Source of the DNA: Rhodococcus oxybenzonivorans
GTDB taxonomy: Bacteria; Actinomycetota; Actinomycetes; Mycobacteriales; Mycobacteriaceae
Direction: 5' to 3'
DNA length: 64,000 nucleotides
Assembly: GCF_003130705.1 (NCBI RefSeq)
Contig: NZ_CP021354.1
Span: 3,286,001 to 3,350,000 of the forward strand
Below, piece after piece: positions 8,641 to 16,331 of the stretch. The position numbers and the translations under genes are program-made. The stretch's first letter is position 1. Each line of letters opens with the position of its first letter. The notes beneath the pieces were generated by a model. That model ran no database searches, had not been told where the DNA came from, and saw only the letters and a list, made by a program, of their open reading frames with translations.

Positions 8641-8938
8641 ACCGAACTCGACCTTCCTCGTATTCGGGCGCCCGTCACAGTCGGCGATTTCGCAGCCAAT
8701 CGGTCGGCACACCATTTTTGCGGGTCGTTCCGTTTACGTGAGATATCGCTCGAGCAATGGAGTACCCGTAACCGTCGACGCGGGGCCTGAGGCCGACGGT
8801 CGACGACTTTGGGTTGCTTCGATAAATTGGTCAGTTGCCCAAATCCATTCCGCTCTTGCACCCCATTGATTTGGGCGTTTGTTCAGTACGCGGCTATTCC
8901 AATCCTCGGGCTACGCGCGCAATGTCTGGTCCACACGA

Positions 8939-8972
8939 GTTTCGGCGCCCAGGGACTCCAGGGCGCCGAAAC
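8939..8972 (-). terminator. 12-bp-stem hairpin after the 30-residue peptide gene
   Basis: The arms GTTTCGGCGCCC (8939-8950) and GGGCGCCGAAAC (8961-8972) pair perfectly over 12 bp around a 10-nt loop. It begins 26 nt past the stop of the small gene at 8998-9090. No U-tract follows, which is common for actinobacterial terminators. A second, weaker inverted repeat (GCCCAAATC / GATTTGGGC) lies at 8837-8876. Confidence 0.65.
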
Positions 8973-8997
8973 GCTCGGGTACGCTCGATGTCCCTGG

Positions 8998-9090
8998 TCA
9001 GCCCACGCCGATGTCGATCCCGAGCGCGATGCTCAGGAACTTGAGGAACGCGTCGATAGCCACACTGAAGTCGATTCCTGCAGAACCCAT
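8998..9090 (-). CDS. 30-residue hydrophobic/acidic peptide
   Basis: A 31-codon frame preceded by AAAGAGGTGA and followed by a strong hairpin. The peptide begins MGSAGIDFSVAIDAFLKF and continues with a hydrophobic stretch that ends in Ile-Gly-Val-Gly. Three Asp are spaced among Ile, Leu and Phe, with one Lys, giving an acidic amphipathic helix pattern. No signal peptide is present. Size and character recall the tiny PorA/PorH-type cell-wall channel peptides of corynebacteria, or a membrane-active peptide, but no sequence identity to either is claimed. It is too short for ordinary gene callers. Confidence 0.55.
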   Translation of the reverse strand: MGSAGIDFSVAIDAFLKFLSIALGIDIGVG

Positions 9091-9413
9091 ATCGGGTCAC
9101 CTCTTTCTGTTGAACTTTTTTTCTGTGGATCCCCAACCTATTGCGCCTATCGCCATCAGCAGTCCCGGACGTTTCACCTTTCGGCGAATACATTCGAAGT
9201 AATTTCTTGAACACTCACCCAAATTTACTGGACGTCCGACTAGCTGAGGGTGCGCAATACGCGGTTTCGGAAGACAGTGAATATGTGCTTAATCTCGTGT
9301 TTACAGGGAAATTCGAGAATGTCATGGACGCGTGGGAACGTTCCGAGTTGGAAACCTCGGGGTCGTTACTCGCTCGCCCCAGAGTCGGGAATGTGCGAGA
9401 CGAGGTGGGCACG
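9091..9413. other. AT-richer divergent intergenic region
   Basis: This stretch separates the small peptide gene (minus) from the secreted protein gene (plus). It is visibly lower in GC than its surroundings (for example AACTTTTTTTC and AAATTTACTGG), as expected for two divergent promoters. No clear operator was seen. Confidence 0.45.
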
Positions 9414-9719
9414 ATGAAGAAGATGGCAGTGCGGACGGCTGTTGCGTCGGCCGTGATCGCGCCGGCGATGGTATTCGGGGCGGATACCGCTACGGCGGTA
9501 CCGACCCTCGGTGTGGGCGCGGCCGGTGAAGTGACGGTGTCAGTGCCGGCCGGGGAGAGTTGGACCTGTTTCGGGTTCGACTCTGCCTTCAATTTCAAGA
9601 CCGGTGCGTTCGGGGTGGGAAAAGGGACGCTCAGCGGTTTCGCGAAAGGCAATGCCACCGTGTTCTGCTTCGGTAATGCGGCGCCGTTCTTCTTCACCGG
9701 GAGCGTGATGGTCACGTAA
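9414..9719 (+). CDS. small secreted protein, Phe/Gly-rich
   Basis: This 101-residue protein has a standard Sec signal peptide (MKKMAVRTAVASAVIAPAMVFGADTATA, likely cut after the ATA of DTATA). The mature part is about 73 residues, rich in Gly, Phe, Val and Ala, with two cysteines (WTCFGF and VFCFGN) that could form one disulphide. GAGGTGGG precedes the chosen ATG; the longer frame upstream is rejected because it would bury the signal peptide. No domain was recognised. A hairpin follows the stop. Confidence 0.7.
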   Translation: MKKMAVRTAVASAVIAPAMVFGADTATAVPTLGVGAAGEVTVSVPAGESWTCFGFDSAFNFKTGAFGVGKGTLSGFAKGNATVFCFGNAAPFFFTGSVMVT

Positions 9720-9744
9720 CCCAGATCGCACTGCACCGCGCGTA

Positions 9745-9774
9745 GATGGCCGGGGCTTGGTAATCCCGGCCATC
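9745..9774 (+). terminator. hairpin after the secreted protein gene
   Basis: GATGGCCGGG (9745-9754) and CCCGGCCATC (9765-9774) form a perfect 10-bp stem around a 10-nt loop, 25 nt after the stop. There is no T-run. Confidence 0.6.
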
Positions 9775-9950
9775 ATCGAGATGGGTCCGGGCCAGCACCG
9801 ACGAGGCAGTCTGCTCGATATCTCCCCTTTGCGCGTGCCCCTCGTCGAGGTGTCGTGCCCACGAGGTTCCTCGAGTAGGGTGCAGATACTGGTCATCATC
9901 ACCCCGCCCAGTTGATGTCACGACGGTGCGAGGTCGCACAGGAGGCCGTC

Positions 9951-10391
9951 ATGATCGAGGTTGAGGACAGCATCGTTATCGCGCGTCCGATCGGCGAAGT
10001 GTTCACCTTTGTAGCGGACCAGACCAACGCTCCCCGATGGCAAGAGGGACTGTTGGAGGTCCGCCGAGTTACAGAAGGACCGCCGGGGGTGGATACCAAG
10101 CATGTTGTTGTCCGCAAATTCATGGGGCGGAAGCTCGAGCTGACGAACGAGTACGTCCACTATGAACCGAACACGAAGGTCACCTTCACTGGGGCTTCGG
10201 GACCGAGTCGTTTCGAGGCGGAGTATCTGGTCGAGGCAACTGCCGAGGGGACCCGATTGACGTGTCACATGCAGATGGAGCAGAAAGGCCTCTTCAAACT
10301 CGGTGACCCGCTGGTCGCGGCCAGCCTCCGCCGAGAATTCGCCGCGAACCTCCAGAAGCTCAGGGTCCTTCTCGAAACCACAGCAGATTAG
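9951..10391 (+). CDS. SRPBCC-family (START-like) protein
   Basis: This 146-residue protein has the family signature IVIARPIGEVFTFVADQTNAPRW near the N-terminus and the FEAEYLVEATAEGTRLT strand pattern in the middle. The fold is a helix-grip hydrophobic pocket that binds lipids or aromatic ligands. The start is fixed by CAGGAGG 6 nt upstream of the ATG. It stands alone and no ligand can be inferred. Confidence 0.8.
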   Translation: MIEVEDSIVIARPIGEVFTFVADQTNAPRWQEGLLEVRRVTEGPPGVDTKHVVVRKFMGRKLELTNEYVHYEPNTKVTFTGASGPSRFEAEYLVEATAEGTRLTCHMQMEQKGLFKLGDPLVAASLRREFAANLQKLRVLLETTAD

Positions 10392-10509
10392 CGCGCGAAT
10401 GCCCGGACCCGCACGACAGCCGGATAATGCCCGCACCGATCATGCTGGGCACACCCACGAAGATGACCGCGACCCAGAGGAACTGCGACCAGGAGGAGTC
10501 GACTGTCAT
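10360..10509 (-). CDS. possible 49-residue single-helix membrane protein
   Basis: A short frame starting MTVDSSWSQFLWVAVIFVGVP with one hydrophobic helix (about 8-28) and a polar tail. It overlaps the end of the SRPBCC gene tail to tail by 32 nt. No ribosome binding site is clear, so this is tentative. Confidence 0.28.
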   Translation of the reverse strand: MTVDSSWSQFLWVAVIFVGVPSMIGAGIIRLSCGSGHSRANLLWFREGP

Positions 10510-10689
10510 GGCAGGAGTATGCACCCAGGCGACGCCGCTGATGGGGTCGTGGGTCCAGCGACGTAATGAAGCACCGGAAACGGATTCGTTTCCGATTCCG
10601 AGTCTCAGCGACCTGGATTCGGTGAACATGCCCGCTATGCGTTTGGCAAAAGCGAATCACTAAGGAAGAGAGGGGCGTACGGCCGGATT

Positions 10690-10714
10690 GCTCAGCTCGG
10701 CTCGTCAGCTGAGC
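10690..10714 (-). terminator. hairpin downstream of the DUF3263-like gene
   Basis: GCTCAGCT and AGCTGAGC form an 8-bp stem around a 9-nt loop. It lies 90 nt beyond the 3' end of the gene at 10804-11331. No T-run follows. Confidence 0.4.
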
Positions 10715-10803
10715 GGTGGTGAACGACGACAGCCGAAAGCGCCCGTGTCCGGCCCGGGTGTCGAGGACATCGACCAAAGGCTGTCGCGGTCGCGCTCAGT
10801 TGA

Positions 10804-11331
10804 TCAACGAGCCGACTGAGCCGGTGGATTTACCTGCGGCGGCGTTCCGTAGAACCCGTAAGTGGTCCGGTACGTGGTACCGAGCAGCTTGTTTGATGCG
10901 TCGTACACCTTGCAGGATTCTTCCCGGTTGTTCCCGACCTTCTTGGTAGCGTGAACGCCGAGCACCGCCCCACTGGCATATGCCCCGGGATGGGCGACGC
11001 ATGTTTCCTGGAATGTTGCTGCCTGGGCGGCGGGCGGCGGAAAGACGGCGGCGAGTTGGTCTGCGTCGTACGGGCGGCGTCGGCGATCACGAAGGATTTC
11101 CCACAGTTTGTCGACGAAGCGTGATGTCGACATGCCGAAGTGGTGGAATGTCTCGTCGGCGGGGGCTCCACCGTATGGCGCCCAGATTCGGGCGAAGCGG
11201 AGGACCTCTTCAACCTCCCAATCGAGCGGTGGTGGTGACGCTGAGCTGATCGGCCATCGACGATGGCGATTGTCGGCCACCGTGTCGTGGGGCTGGTGGG
11301 GGGACGGGTGTGGTCGGAGGTGTGGGTTCAC
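10804..11331 (-). CDS. DUF3263-like protein with C-terminal extension
   Basis: This protein has about 175 residues from the GTG preceded by AGGAAGGA; an ATG at 11376 would add 15 residues. The middle (DWEVEEVLRFARIWAPYGGAPADETFHHFGMSTSRF) matches the DUF3263-type region common in mycolata, a short helical domain with a DNA-binding look. The C-terminal 80 residues (GAVLGVHATKKVGNNREESCKVYDASNKLLGTTYR) are unlike that family and may be a separate small domain. It starts 77 nt after the glucosidase gene on the same strand and could be cotranscribed. Confidence 0.6.
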   Translation of the reverse strand: MNPHLRPHPSPHQPHDTVADNRHRRWPISSASPPPLDWEVEEVLRFARIWAPYGGAPADETFHHFGMSTSRFVDKLWEILRDRRRRPYDADQLAAVFPPPAAQAATFQETCVAHPGAYASGAVLGVHATKKVGNNREESCKVYDASNKLLGTTYRTTYGFYGTPPQVNPPAQSAR

Positions 11332-11407
11332 TGCTGTTCCTTCCTGGTCCGGTCCCGGGCTGTCCCTGCCCGACACCGTTCATCGGTGGTGTGGTCGCGT
11401 CACCGCC

Positions 11408-13057
11408 CTATCGGTGTGTGCGCAGCCAGACGGCGGTGTCCGGTGGCAGATAGCCGACATCGGTCAGGTCGGCGGAGGCGAGCAGGACGGTGGTGTCCGG
11501 ATCGATTGCAAGCGGTTGTCGAGACAGGTTCACGACGCACCGAAACGACGGCCCACGGTCGAAGGCGAGGACATCGGTGGGCATCGGTCGCCAGGCGAAG
11601 CAGTCGCCGCGTAGGGCGGGCAGGGTGCGTCGGAAGTGAAGTGCGGTGCGGTAGAGGGTGAGCATCGAGTCGGGGTCGTTGGATTCGGCGGCCACGGTCT
11701 TCGATTTCCAGATGTCGGGCTGCGGAAGCCACGGTTGGGTCCCACTGTTGCAAAATCCGAAGGGTGGGAGGTCACCGTCCCACGGCAGCGGGACCCGGCA
11801 TCCGTCGCGGCCGCGGATGGTGTGCCCGGAGCGTTCCCAGGTGGGGTCCTGCAGCAGCTCTTCGGGGAGATCAGCTACTTCCTCGAGGCCGAGTTCTTCG
11901 CCCTGGTAGAGGTAGGCGCCGCCGGGCAGGGAGAGCATGAGAAGTGCTGCGGCGCGGGCGCGTCGGGTGCCGAGAACGAGGTCGGAGTCGGTGCCGGCGA
12001 TCAGGGTCATGGGCAAGGTGCTGGTGTCGGCGCGTCCGAATCGGGTGAGGTGGCGGGTCTCGTCGTGGCTCGACAGCACCCAGGTGGCGGGCGCGCCGAC
12101 CTCGCGGAGCGCGTTGCGGCTACGGTCGATGGCCTCGCGCAGCGCTGCCGGGTTCCAGCCCGCTCGGGGAAAGTCGAAGTTGAAGGCGGTGTGCAGTTCG
12201 TCCGGGCGCACGTAGCGGGCGAGGCGCTCGGGGCTGCGGACGATCGCTTCGGCGACAAACATGCGGTCGGGCCCGTAGGTGTCGGCGATGATGCGGAATT
12301 CGCGCAAGATGCTGTGAAGTTCGTCGACGTCCCAGTGTGGGTTGTCGACCCAAGTGCTGGATTCGAATCGGGCTCCGGGCGGGTGGCCCGCGTCCGGGAG
12401 TCCGGGGACCTTGGCCATCGCCGATACGGCGTCGATGCGCATGCCGTCGACTCCGCGGTCGAACCAGAACCGCAGGATGTCGGTGAATTCGGAGCGGACC
12501 TCAGGGTTGGTCCAGTCGAGGTCGGGTTGTTCGGGTGCGAACAGGTGCAGGTACCACTGGCCAGGTTGTCCGTCGGGTCTGGTGGTGCGGGTCCATGCCG
12601 GTCCGCCGAAGGCGCTGATCCAGTCGTTCGGAGGAAGTTCGCCCTCGTTGCCGCGCCCGTCGCGGAAGAAGTACCGGGCGCGCTCTCGGGAATAGGGAGC
12701 GGTGTGCAGGGCGTCCTGGAACCAGGGGTGCATGTCGGAAGTGTGGTTGGCGGGAAGGTCGATGATGACGCGGAGTCCGGCGGCGTGGGCGGCGGCTACC
12801 AGGGTGTCGGCGTCGTCGAGGGTGCCGAAGAGCGGGTCGATGTCGCGGAAGTCGGCGATGTCGTAGCCGCCGTCCGCCATCGGCGATCGGTACCAGGGGG
12901 TGATCCATACGGCGTCGACGCCGAGGTCGACAAGATACGGCAAGCGGTCCTGGAGGCCTTTGATGTCTCCGATCCCGTCTCCGTTGGAGTCGGCGAAGCT
13001 GCGCAGGTACACCTGGTAGATGACGGCGTCGTGCCACCACTGACGTGCTGTGGGCAT
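11408..13057 (-). CDS. GH13 alpha-glucosidase
   Basis: This 549-residue enzyme opens WWHDAVIYQVYLRSFADSNGDGIGD, the typical GH13 oligo-1,6/alpha-glucosidase start. It has the conserved regions DLPANHTSD, GMRIDAVSAMAK (nucleophile Asp), FVAEA (acid/base Glu) and SSHDETRH (third Asp). It hydrolyses alpha-glucosidic bonds in small sugars inside the cell; no signal peptide is present. It is the last gene of the sugar-uptake operon and probably cleaves the imported sugar. Exact linkage specificity is not readable; sucrose or an isomer is plausible given the beta-fructosidase-like gene nearby. Confidence 0.92.
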   Translation of the reverse strand: MPTARQWWHDAVIYQVYLRSFADSNGDGIGDIKGLQDRLPYLVDLGVDAVWITPWYRSPMADGGYDIADFRDIDPLFGTLDDADTLVAAAHAAGLRVIIDLPANHTSDMHPWFQDALHTAPYSRERARYFFRDGRGNEGELPPNDWISAFGGPAWTRTTRPDGQPGQWYLHLFAPEQPDLDWTNPEVRSEFTDILRFWFDRGVDGMRIDAVSAMAKVPGLPDAGHPPGARFESSTWVDNPHWDVDELHSILREFRIIADTYGPDRMFVAEAIVRSPERLARYVRPDELHTAFNFDFPRAGWNPAALREAIDRSRNALREVGAPATWVLSSHDETRHLTRFGRADTSTLPMTLIAGTDSDLVLGTRRARAAALLMLSLPGGAYLYQGEELGLEEVADLPEELLQDPTWERSGHTIRGRDGCRVPLPWDGDLPPFGFCNSGTQPWLPQPDIWKSKTVAAESNDPDSMLTLYRTALHFRRTLPALRGDCFAWRPMPTDVLAFDRGPSFRCVVNLSRQPLAIDPDTTVLLASADLTDVGYLPPDTAVWLRTHR

Positions 13058-13108
13058 GGTTTCCCCTGAAGGTGTTGGTGGGAGTGGGCGTTCGAAATCC
13101 GGAGGTGG

Positions 13109-13933
13109 TCAGCCCTTCACGGCGCCGGCGATCATCGCCTTGACGAAGTGGCGCTGAAACAGCAGGAACACCACGACAGTTGGCGCCATGATCAGTAGCG
13201 ATCCAGCGTTGAGGAGGACGACGTCGGTGGAGTATTGGCCGACGAAATTCTGCAGTGCGCCTGCCATGGTGCGTTTGCTGGGGTCGTCGATGAGGACGAT
13301 GGCCTGGAGGAAGGTGTTCCAGGTCCACAGGAACAGCAGTAGGCACAGTGAGGCCAGCGCCGGGACGGCGAGCGGAATTTGGATGTGCCGGAAGGCCTGC
13401 CAGGGGCCCGCCCCGTCGAGGTCTGCGGCCTCGGTGAGCTCTTTCGGCATCGACAGGAAATGGGCACGCATCCAGAAGACGGCGAACGGCATGAACGTGC
13501 CGATCAGCACCAGGATGAGTCCGAGTCGGGTATTGAGCAGGTTCATCTCGCGCAGCTGGTAGTAGAGGGGAACGATCGTTGCTTCCTTCGGGAGGGTCAA
13601 CCCGAGCAGCAGGAGCAGAAAGACGACGGTGCCGCCGGGGATCTTCAGCTGGCCGAGCGCGTAACCGGCCATGGCGGCGAACAGAGCTGCGACCGGGACC
13701 ACGCCGGCGACGAGGATGATGCTCGAGACCAGAAGGGGGGTCACCTCGGCGACGCGCCAGGCGTCGAGGAAGTTGTGCCATTGCGGGTTCGCCGGCCACG
13801 ACAGCCCGAGTGGGACGGTGCCCTGGGGCTGCAGTGCCGCCGTCAGCATGCTGAGCAACGGCAGGATCGAGAAGATCATGGTGCCGAACAGCAGGACGAG
13901 TCCGGGTATGCGTTCACGAACGGAGGTTTTCAT
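13109..13933 (-). CDS. sugar ABC transporter permease (MalG type)
   Basis: This 274-residue permease has six hydrophobic segments and the EAA loop ELTEAADLDGAGPWQAFRHIQIPLAVPAL that contacts the ATPase. The start at 13933 (MKTSVRERIPG) follows an AGAGAGAA box; an ATG at 13939 overlaps the upstream stop and is an alternative. It pairs with the MalF-type permease directly upstream. Confidence 0.93.
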   Translation of the reverse strand: MKTSVRERIPGLVLLFGTMIFSILPLLSMLTAALQPQGTVPLGLSWPANPQWHNFLDAWRVAEVTPLLVSSIILVAGVVPVAALFAAMAGYALGQLKIPGGTVVFLLLLLGLTLPKEATIVPLYYQLREMNLLNTRLGLILVLIGTFMPFAVFWMRAHFLSMPKELTEAADLDGAGPWQAFRHIQIPLAVPALASLCLLLFLWTWNTFLQAIVLIDDPSKRTMAGALQNFVGQYSTDVVLLNAGSLLIMAPTVVVFLLFQRHFVKAMIAGAVKG

Positions 13934-13935
13934 GA

Positions 13936-14883
13936 TCATTTCTCTCTGAAGAATCGCTGGATCGGCAGGATCACCAGCAGAATCAGCCCGGTGAGGACGA
14001 CGGCGAGTGCACTGGCGAGGCCGACCCGGGATTCGGTGAAACCGAGTTGGTAGACGAGGACACCGGGAACGGTGGTCGCGTAGCCGGGTCCGCCCTGGGT
14101 GGACATGAACACGATGTCGAAGCTGGCGAGAGCGGCGATGATGGTGACGGTGACGCAGACGCCGATTTCGGCGCGGAGGGCGGGAACAGTCACGTATCGG
14201 AAGGTGCTGAAGAAGCCGGCGCCGTCGATCCGGGCGGCTTCGTAGATCGAGATGTCGATTTTGCCGATGCCCGCCATGAGCAGGATGGTGCAGAAGCCGA
14301 GTCCCAGCCAGGTGCCGATGATCCCGACGGCGGGCAGTGCCCAGTCGAAGTCGCCGAGCCAGGAGCGGGTGAGTCCGCCCAGACCGACGGCGGAGAGCAG
14401 TTGGTTCACGGTGCCGTTGCTCGAGAACATCCACACCCAGGCAACGGCCGCGGCCGCGCCGGGGATGATCTGCGGCAGGAAAAGCATGGTGCGGGTGAGG
14501 GTTCCGAGGCCGTGGATGCGGATTTCCTGGAGCAGAGCGGCGACGAGAAGGCCGCCGATCACCGGGAGGACTGTGAAGAATGCGATGAGGAAGAACGCGT
14601 GCCCGATCGAGGACAGGAGTTGCGGGTCGGTGAGTACGCGGCGGTAGTTGCCCAGCCCTACCCAGCTGCCGACAGATATCCCATCCCAGTTGTAGAGGGA
14701 GTACCAGATGGTGGTCAGCAGCGGACGGAGCACGAAGACGGTGTACACCGCCGCGGCGGGCAGGACGAACAGCCATCCGGTCAGTGCCCGTTTGGCGTGG
14801 GAGCTCCGCCTTGCCCGGGTTGCTGCCCGGTGCGGGAACGCCCTGGCAGGGGCTGCCTGGGGGGTATGTGCTGTGGAGGTCAT
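13936..14883 (-). CDS. sugar ABC transporter permease (MalF type)
   Basis: This 315-residue permease has a basic N-terminal tail of about 30 residues, six hydrophobic segments and the EAA loop YEAARIDGAGFFSTFRYVTVPAL. Its ATG overlaps the solute-binding protein stop by 4 nt (ATGA). The longer open frame that continues upstream is the out-of-frame shadow of the binding-protein gene. Confidence 0.93.
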   Translation of the reverse strand: MTSTAHTPQAAPARAFPHRAATRARRSSHAKRALTGWLFVLPAAAVYTVFVLRPLLTTIWYSLYNWDGISVGSWVGLGNYRRVLTDPQLLSSIGHAFFLIAFFTVLPVIGGLLVAALLQEIRIHGLGTLTRTMLFLPQIIPGAAAAVAWVWMFSSNGTVNQLLSAVGLGGLTRSWLGDFDWALPAVGIIGTWLGLGFCTILLMAGIGKIDISIYEAARIDGAGFFSTFRYVTVPALRAEIGVCVTVTIIAALASFDIVFMSTQGGPGYATTVPGVLVYQLGFTESRVGLASALAVVLTGLILLVILPIQRFFREK

Positions 14884-16229
14884 CTCAGGAGGTCCTGCTC
14901 GTAGGCGGATTGGACGGCGGCCATCATCTCGTCGGGCGTGGTTCGTCCGGCGACGAGCATCTGGACCTGCGGTAACCAGGTGCCAGACATGCCGTTGGTG
15001 GCGTTCTGGACGAACTGCACCTGCCCGCCGGAGGCGACCAACCTGCTGAAGGCCACCTGGATCTGGGAACCCAGCGAGCCGGGTGCGGTGGCCGGGACCT
15101 CGCCGGTGCCGGACGGGGCGAAGCCGGCGTCGACCGCGACCTGCCGGCCGGCGTCGGAGCGCAGGAAGTTCAGGAAGGCCGCTGCGGCATTCTTGTCGTC
15201 CGACCCAGCGGGAATCGCGAAGTTCGACACCGGGTCGGACATGGCAAGGACGGGTGCCCCGGCAGGCGCGGGTGGGAGGGTGAAGCCAACGTTCTCGCCC
15301 ATTTTCGTCTGCAGGGTCGCGGCATCCCAGTTCCCGGAGACGTAGAACAGTGCTTCGCCGGCGGCGAACCGTCCGGCGGCGGTGGTGGCGTCGGTGCCGT
15401 TGGTGTCGCTGGGGAAGTAGCCCTTCGCCGCCCAATCGGCCACGACCGCAGCCGCGTCGACCCCGGCGGGGGTGTCGAGGGTGGCGCCGGGAGCGTTGAA
15501 GACCCAGTCGTTGATCGTGTCCTGGCCGAGGGCGCTGTTCAACATCATCTGCACCAGGAATGTGACCTGCGCGCTCTTGTTGCCGGCCATCACAGGGATC
15601 AGTCCGGCAGTCTTCGCCGACGCCAGAGCCTGCTCGAATTGCTCGACGGTGGTCGGCGGTGAGTTCATTCCGATGCGGGTCGCGAGGTCCTTGTTGTAGT
15701 AGAGCCCCGTCAGGGTGAACCCGCTGGCCATCGTGTACTGCGGGCCGGTGCCGCGCACACCGTTCGCACCGACGCGGTACATGGCCATCTGCTCCTCCGG
15801 TAGCTCGTTCCAGCCGTAGGCGTCGGCCCACGAATCGAGTTCGGTGAGCTGGTGGTTGGCCACCGCGGCGGGGAGCGCGATGATCCGCGCGATGTCCGGC
15901 GGATTCTCCGACGCGAGCACCCGCGGGGCGTTGACGGCCTGAACCTCGTCTGGGTCGTAGCGCGCCGTGATGGTCACGTTCGGATGGCGTGAAGTGAACG
16001 CCGCGATCATCGCCTCATCGATCTTTTTCAAGCCTGCCCCGTCGTACAAGGTCAACTCGATCGGGTCGGTGCCGAGATCGATATTCACCGGTATCGGGTC
16101 GGTCGGTGCGGTCACGGTGTTGCCGCTGCCCGGCGGCGCGCACGCCACCACAGTCGGCAGCATCGCGGCGCCCGCGAGGGCGGCGAACCTGCGCGCCCAC
16201 CCGGGCCGGGTCGAGTGGTGTGAGTCCAT
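14880..16229 (-). CDS. sugar-binding lipoprotein of ABC transporter
   Basis: This 449-residue family 1 solute-binding protein has a lipoprotein signal peptide with lipobox TVVAC, so it should be anchored on the outer face of the membrane. Recognisable segments include GLYYNKDLATRIG and the PAGSDDKNAAAAFLNFL region. A GGAGGAG box precedes the ATG. It is the first gene of the operon binding protein-MalF-MalG-GH13, controlled by the divergent LacI repressor. The sugar is not determined by sequence alone. Confidence 0.93.
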   Translation of the reverse strand: MDSHHSTRPGWARRFAALAGAAMLPTVVACAPPGSGNTVTAPTDPIPVNIDLGTDPIELTLYDGAGLKKIDEAMIAAFTSRHPNVTITARYDPDEVQAVNAPRVLASENPPDIARIIALPAAVANHQLTELDSWADAYGWNELPEEQMAMYRVGANGVRGTGPQYTMASGFTLTGLYYNKDLATRIGMNSPPTTVEQFEQALASAKTAGLIPVMAGNKSAQVTFLVQMMLNSALGQDTINDWVFNAPGATLDTPAGVDAAAVVADWAAKGYFPSDTNGTDATTAAGRFAAGEALFYVSGNWDAATLQTKMGENVGFTLPPAPAGAPVLAMSDPVSNFAIPAGSDDKNAAAAFLNFLRSDAGRQVAVDAGFAPSGTGEVPATAPGSLGSQIQVAFSRLVASGGQVQFVQNATNGMSGTWLPQVQMLVAGRTTPDEMMAAVQSAYEQDLLR

Positions 16230-16261
16230 AACTCCTCCGCATTGAGACGCGCATCACATTT

Positions 16262-16275
16262 CGGAAGCGCTTCCG
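16262..16275. promoter_or_regulatory. LacI-family operator 1
   Basis: CGGAAGCGCTTCCG is a perfect 14-bp palindrome with the central CG typical of LacI-family sites. It lies 33 nt upstream of the binding-protein ATG and 24 bp centre to centre from operator 2. Confidence 0.85.
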
Positions 16276-16284
16276 CAGCATATG

Positions 16285-16300
16285 TCGGAAGCGCTTCCGA
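16285..16300. promoter_or_regulatory. LacI-family operator 2, overlapping the lacI promoter
   Basis: TCGGAAGCGCTTCCGA is a perfect 16-bp palindrome. It overlaps a possible -35 (TTCCGA, 16295-16300) placed 18 bp before a -10-like TACCAT (16319-16324). That -10 would start transcription about at the GTG of the repressor gene, which suggests autoregulation of a leaderless message. Confidence 0.82.
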
Positions 16301-16331
16301 AATCAAGGTCGTTCGCGCTACCATCAGCCTT

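Noticed and set aside
13109..15831. Two very long minus-strand frames that seem to fuse permeases with basic Arg-rich segments
   Set aside because: The Arg/His-rich halves are out-of-frame readings of the neighbouring gene; permease starts at 13933 and 14883 fit family length and overlaps.
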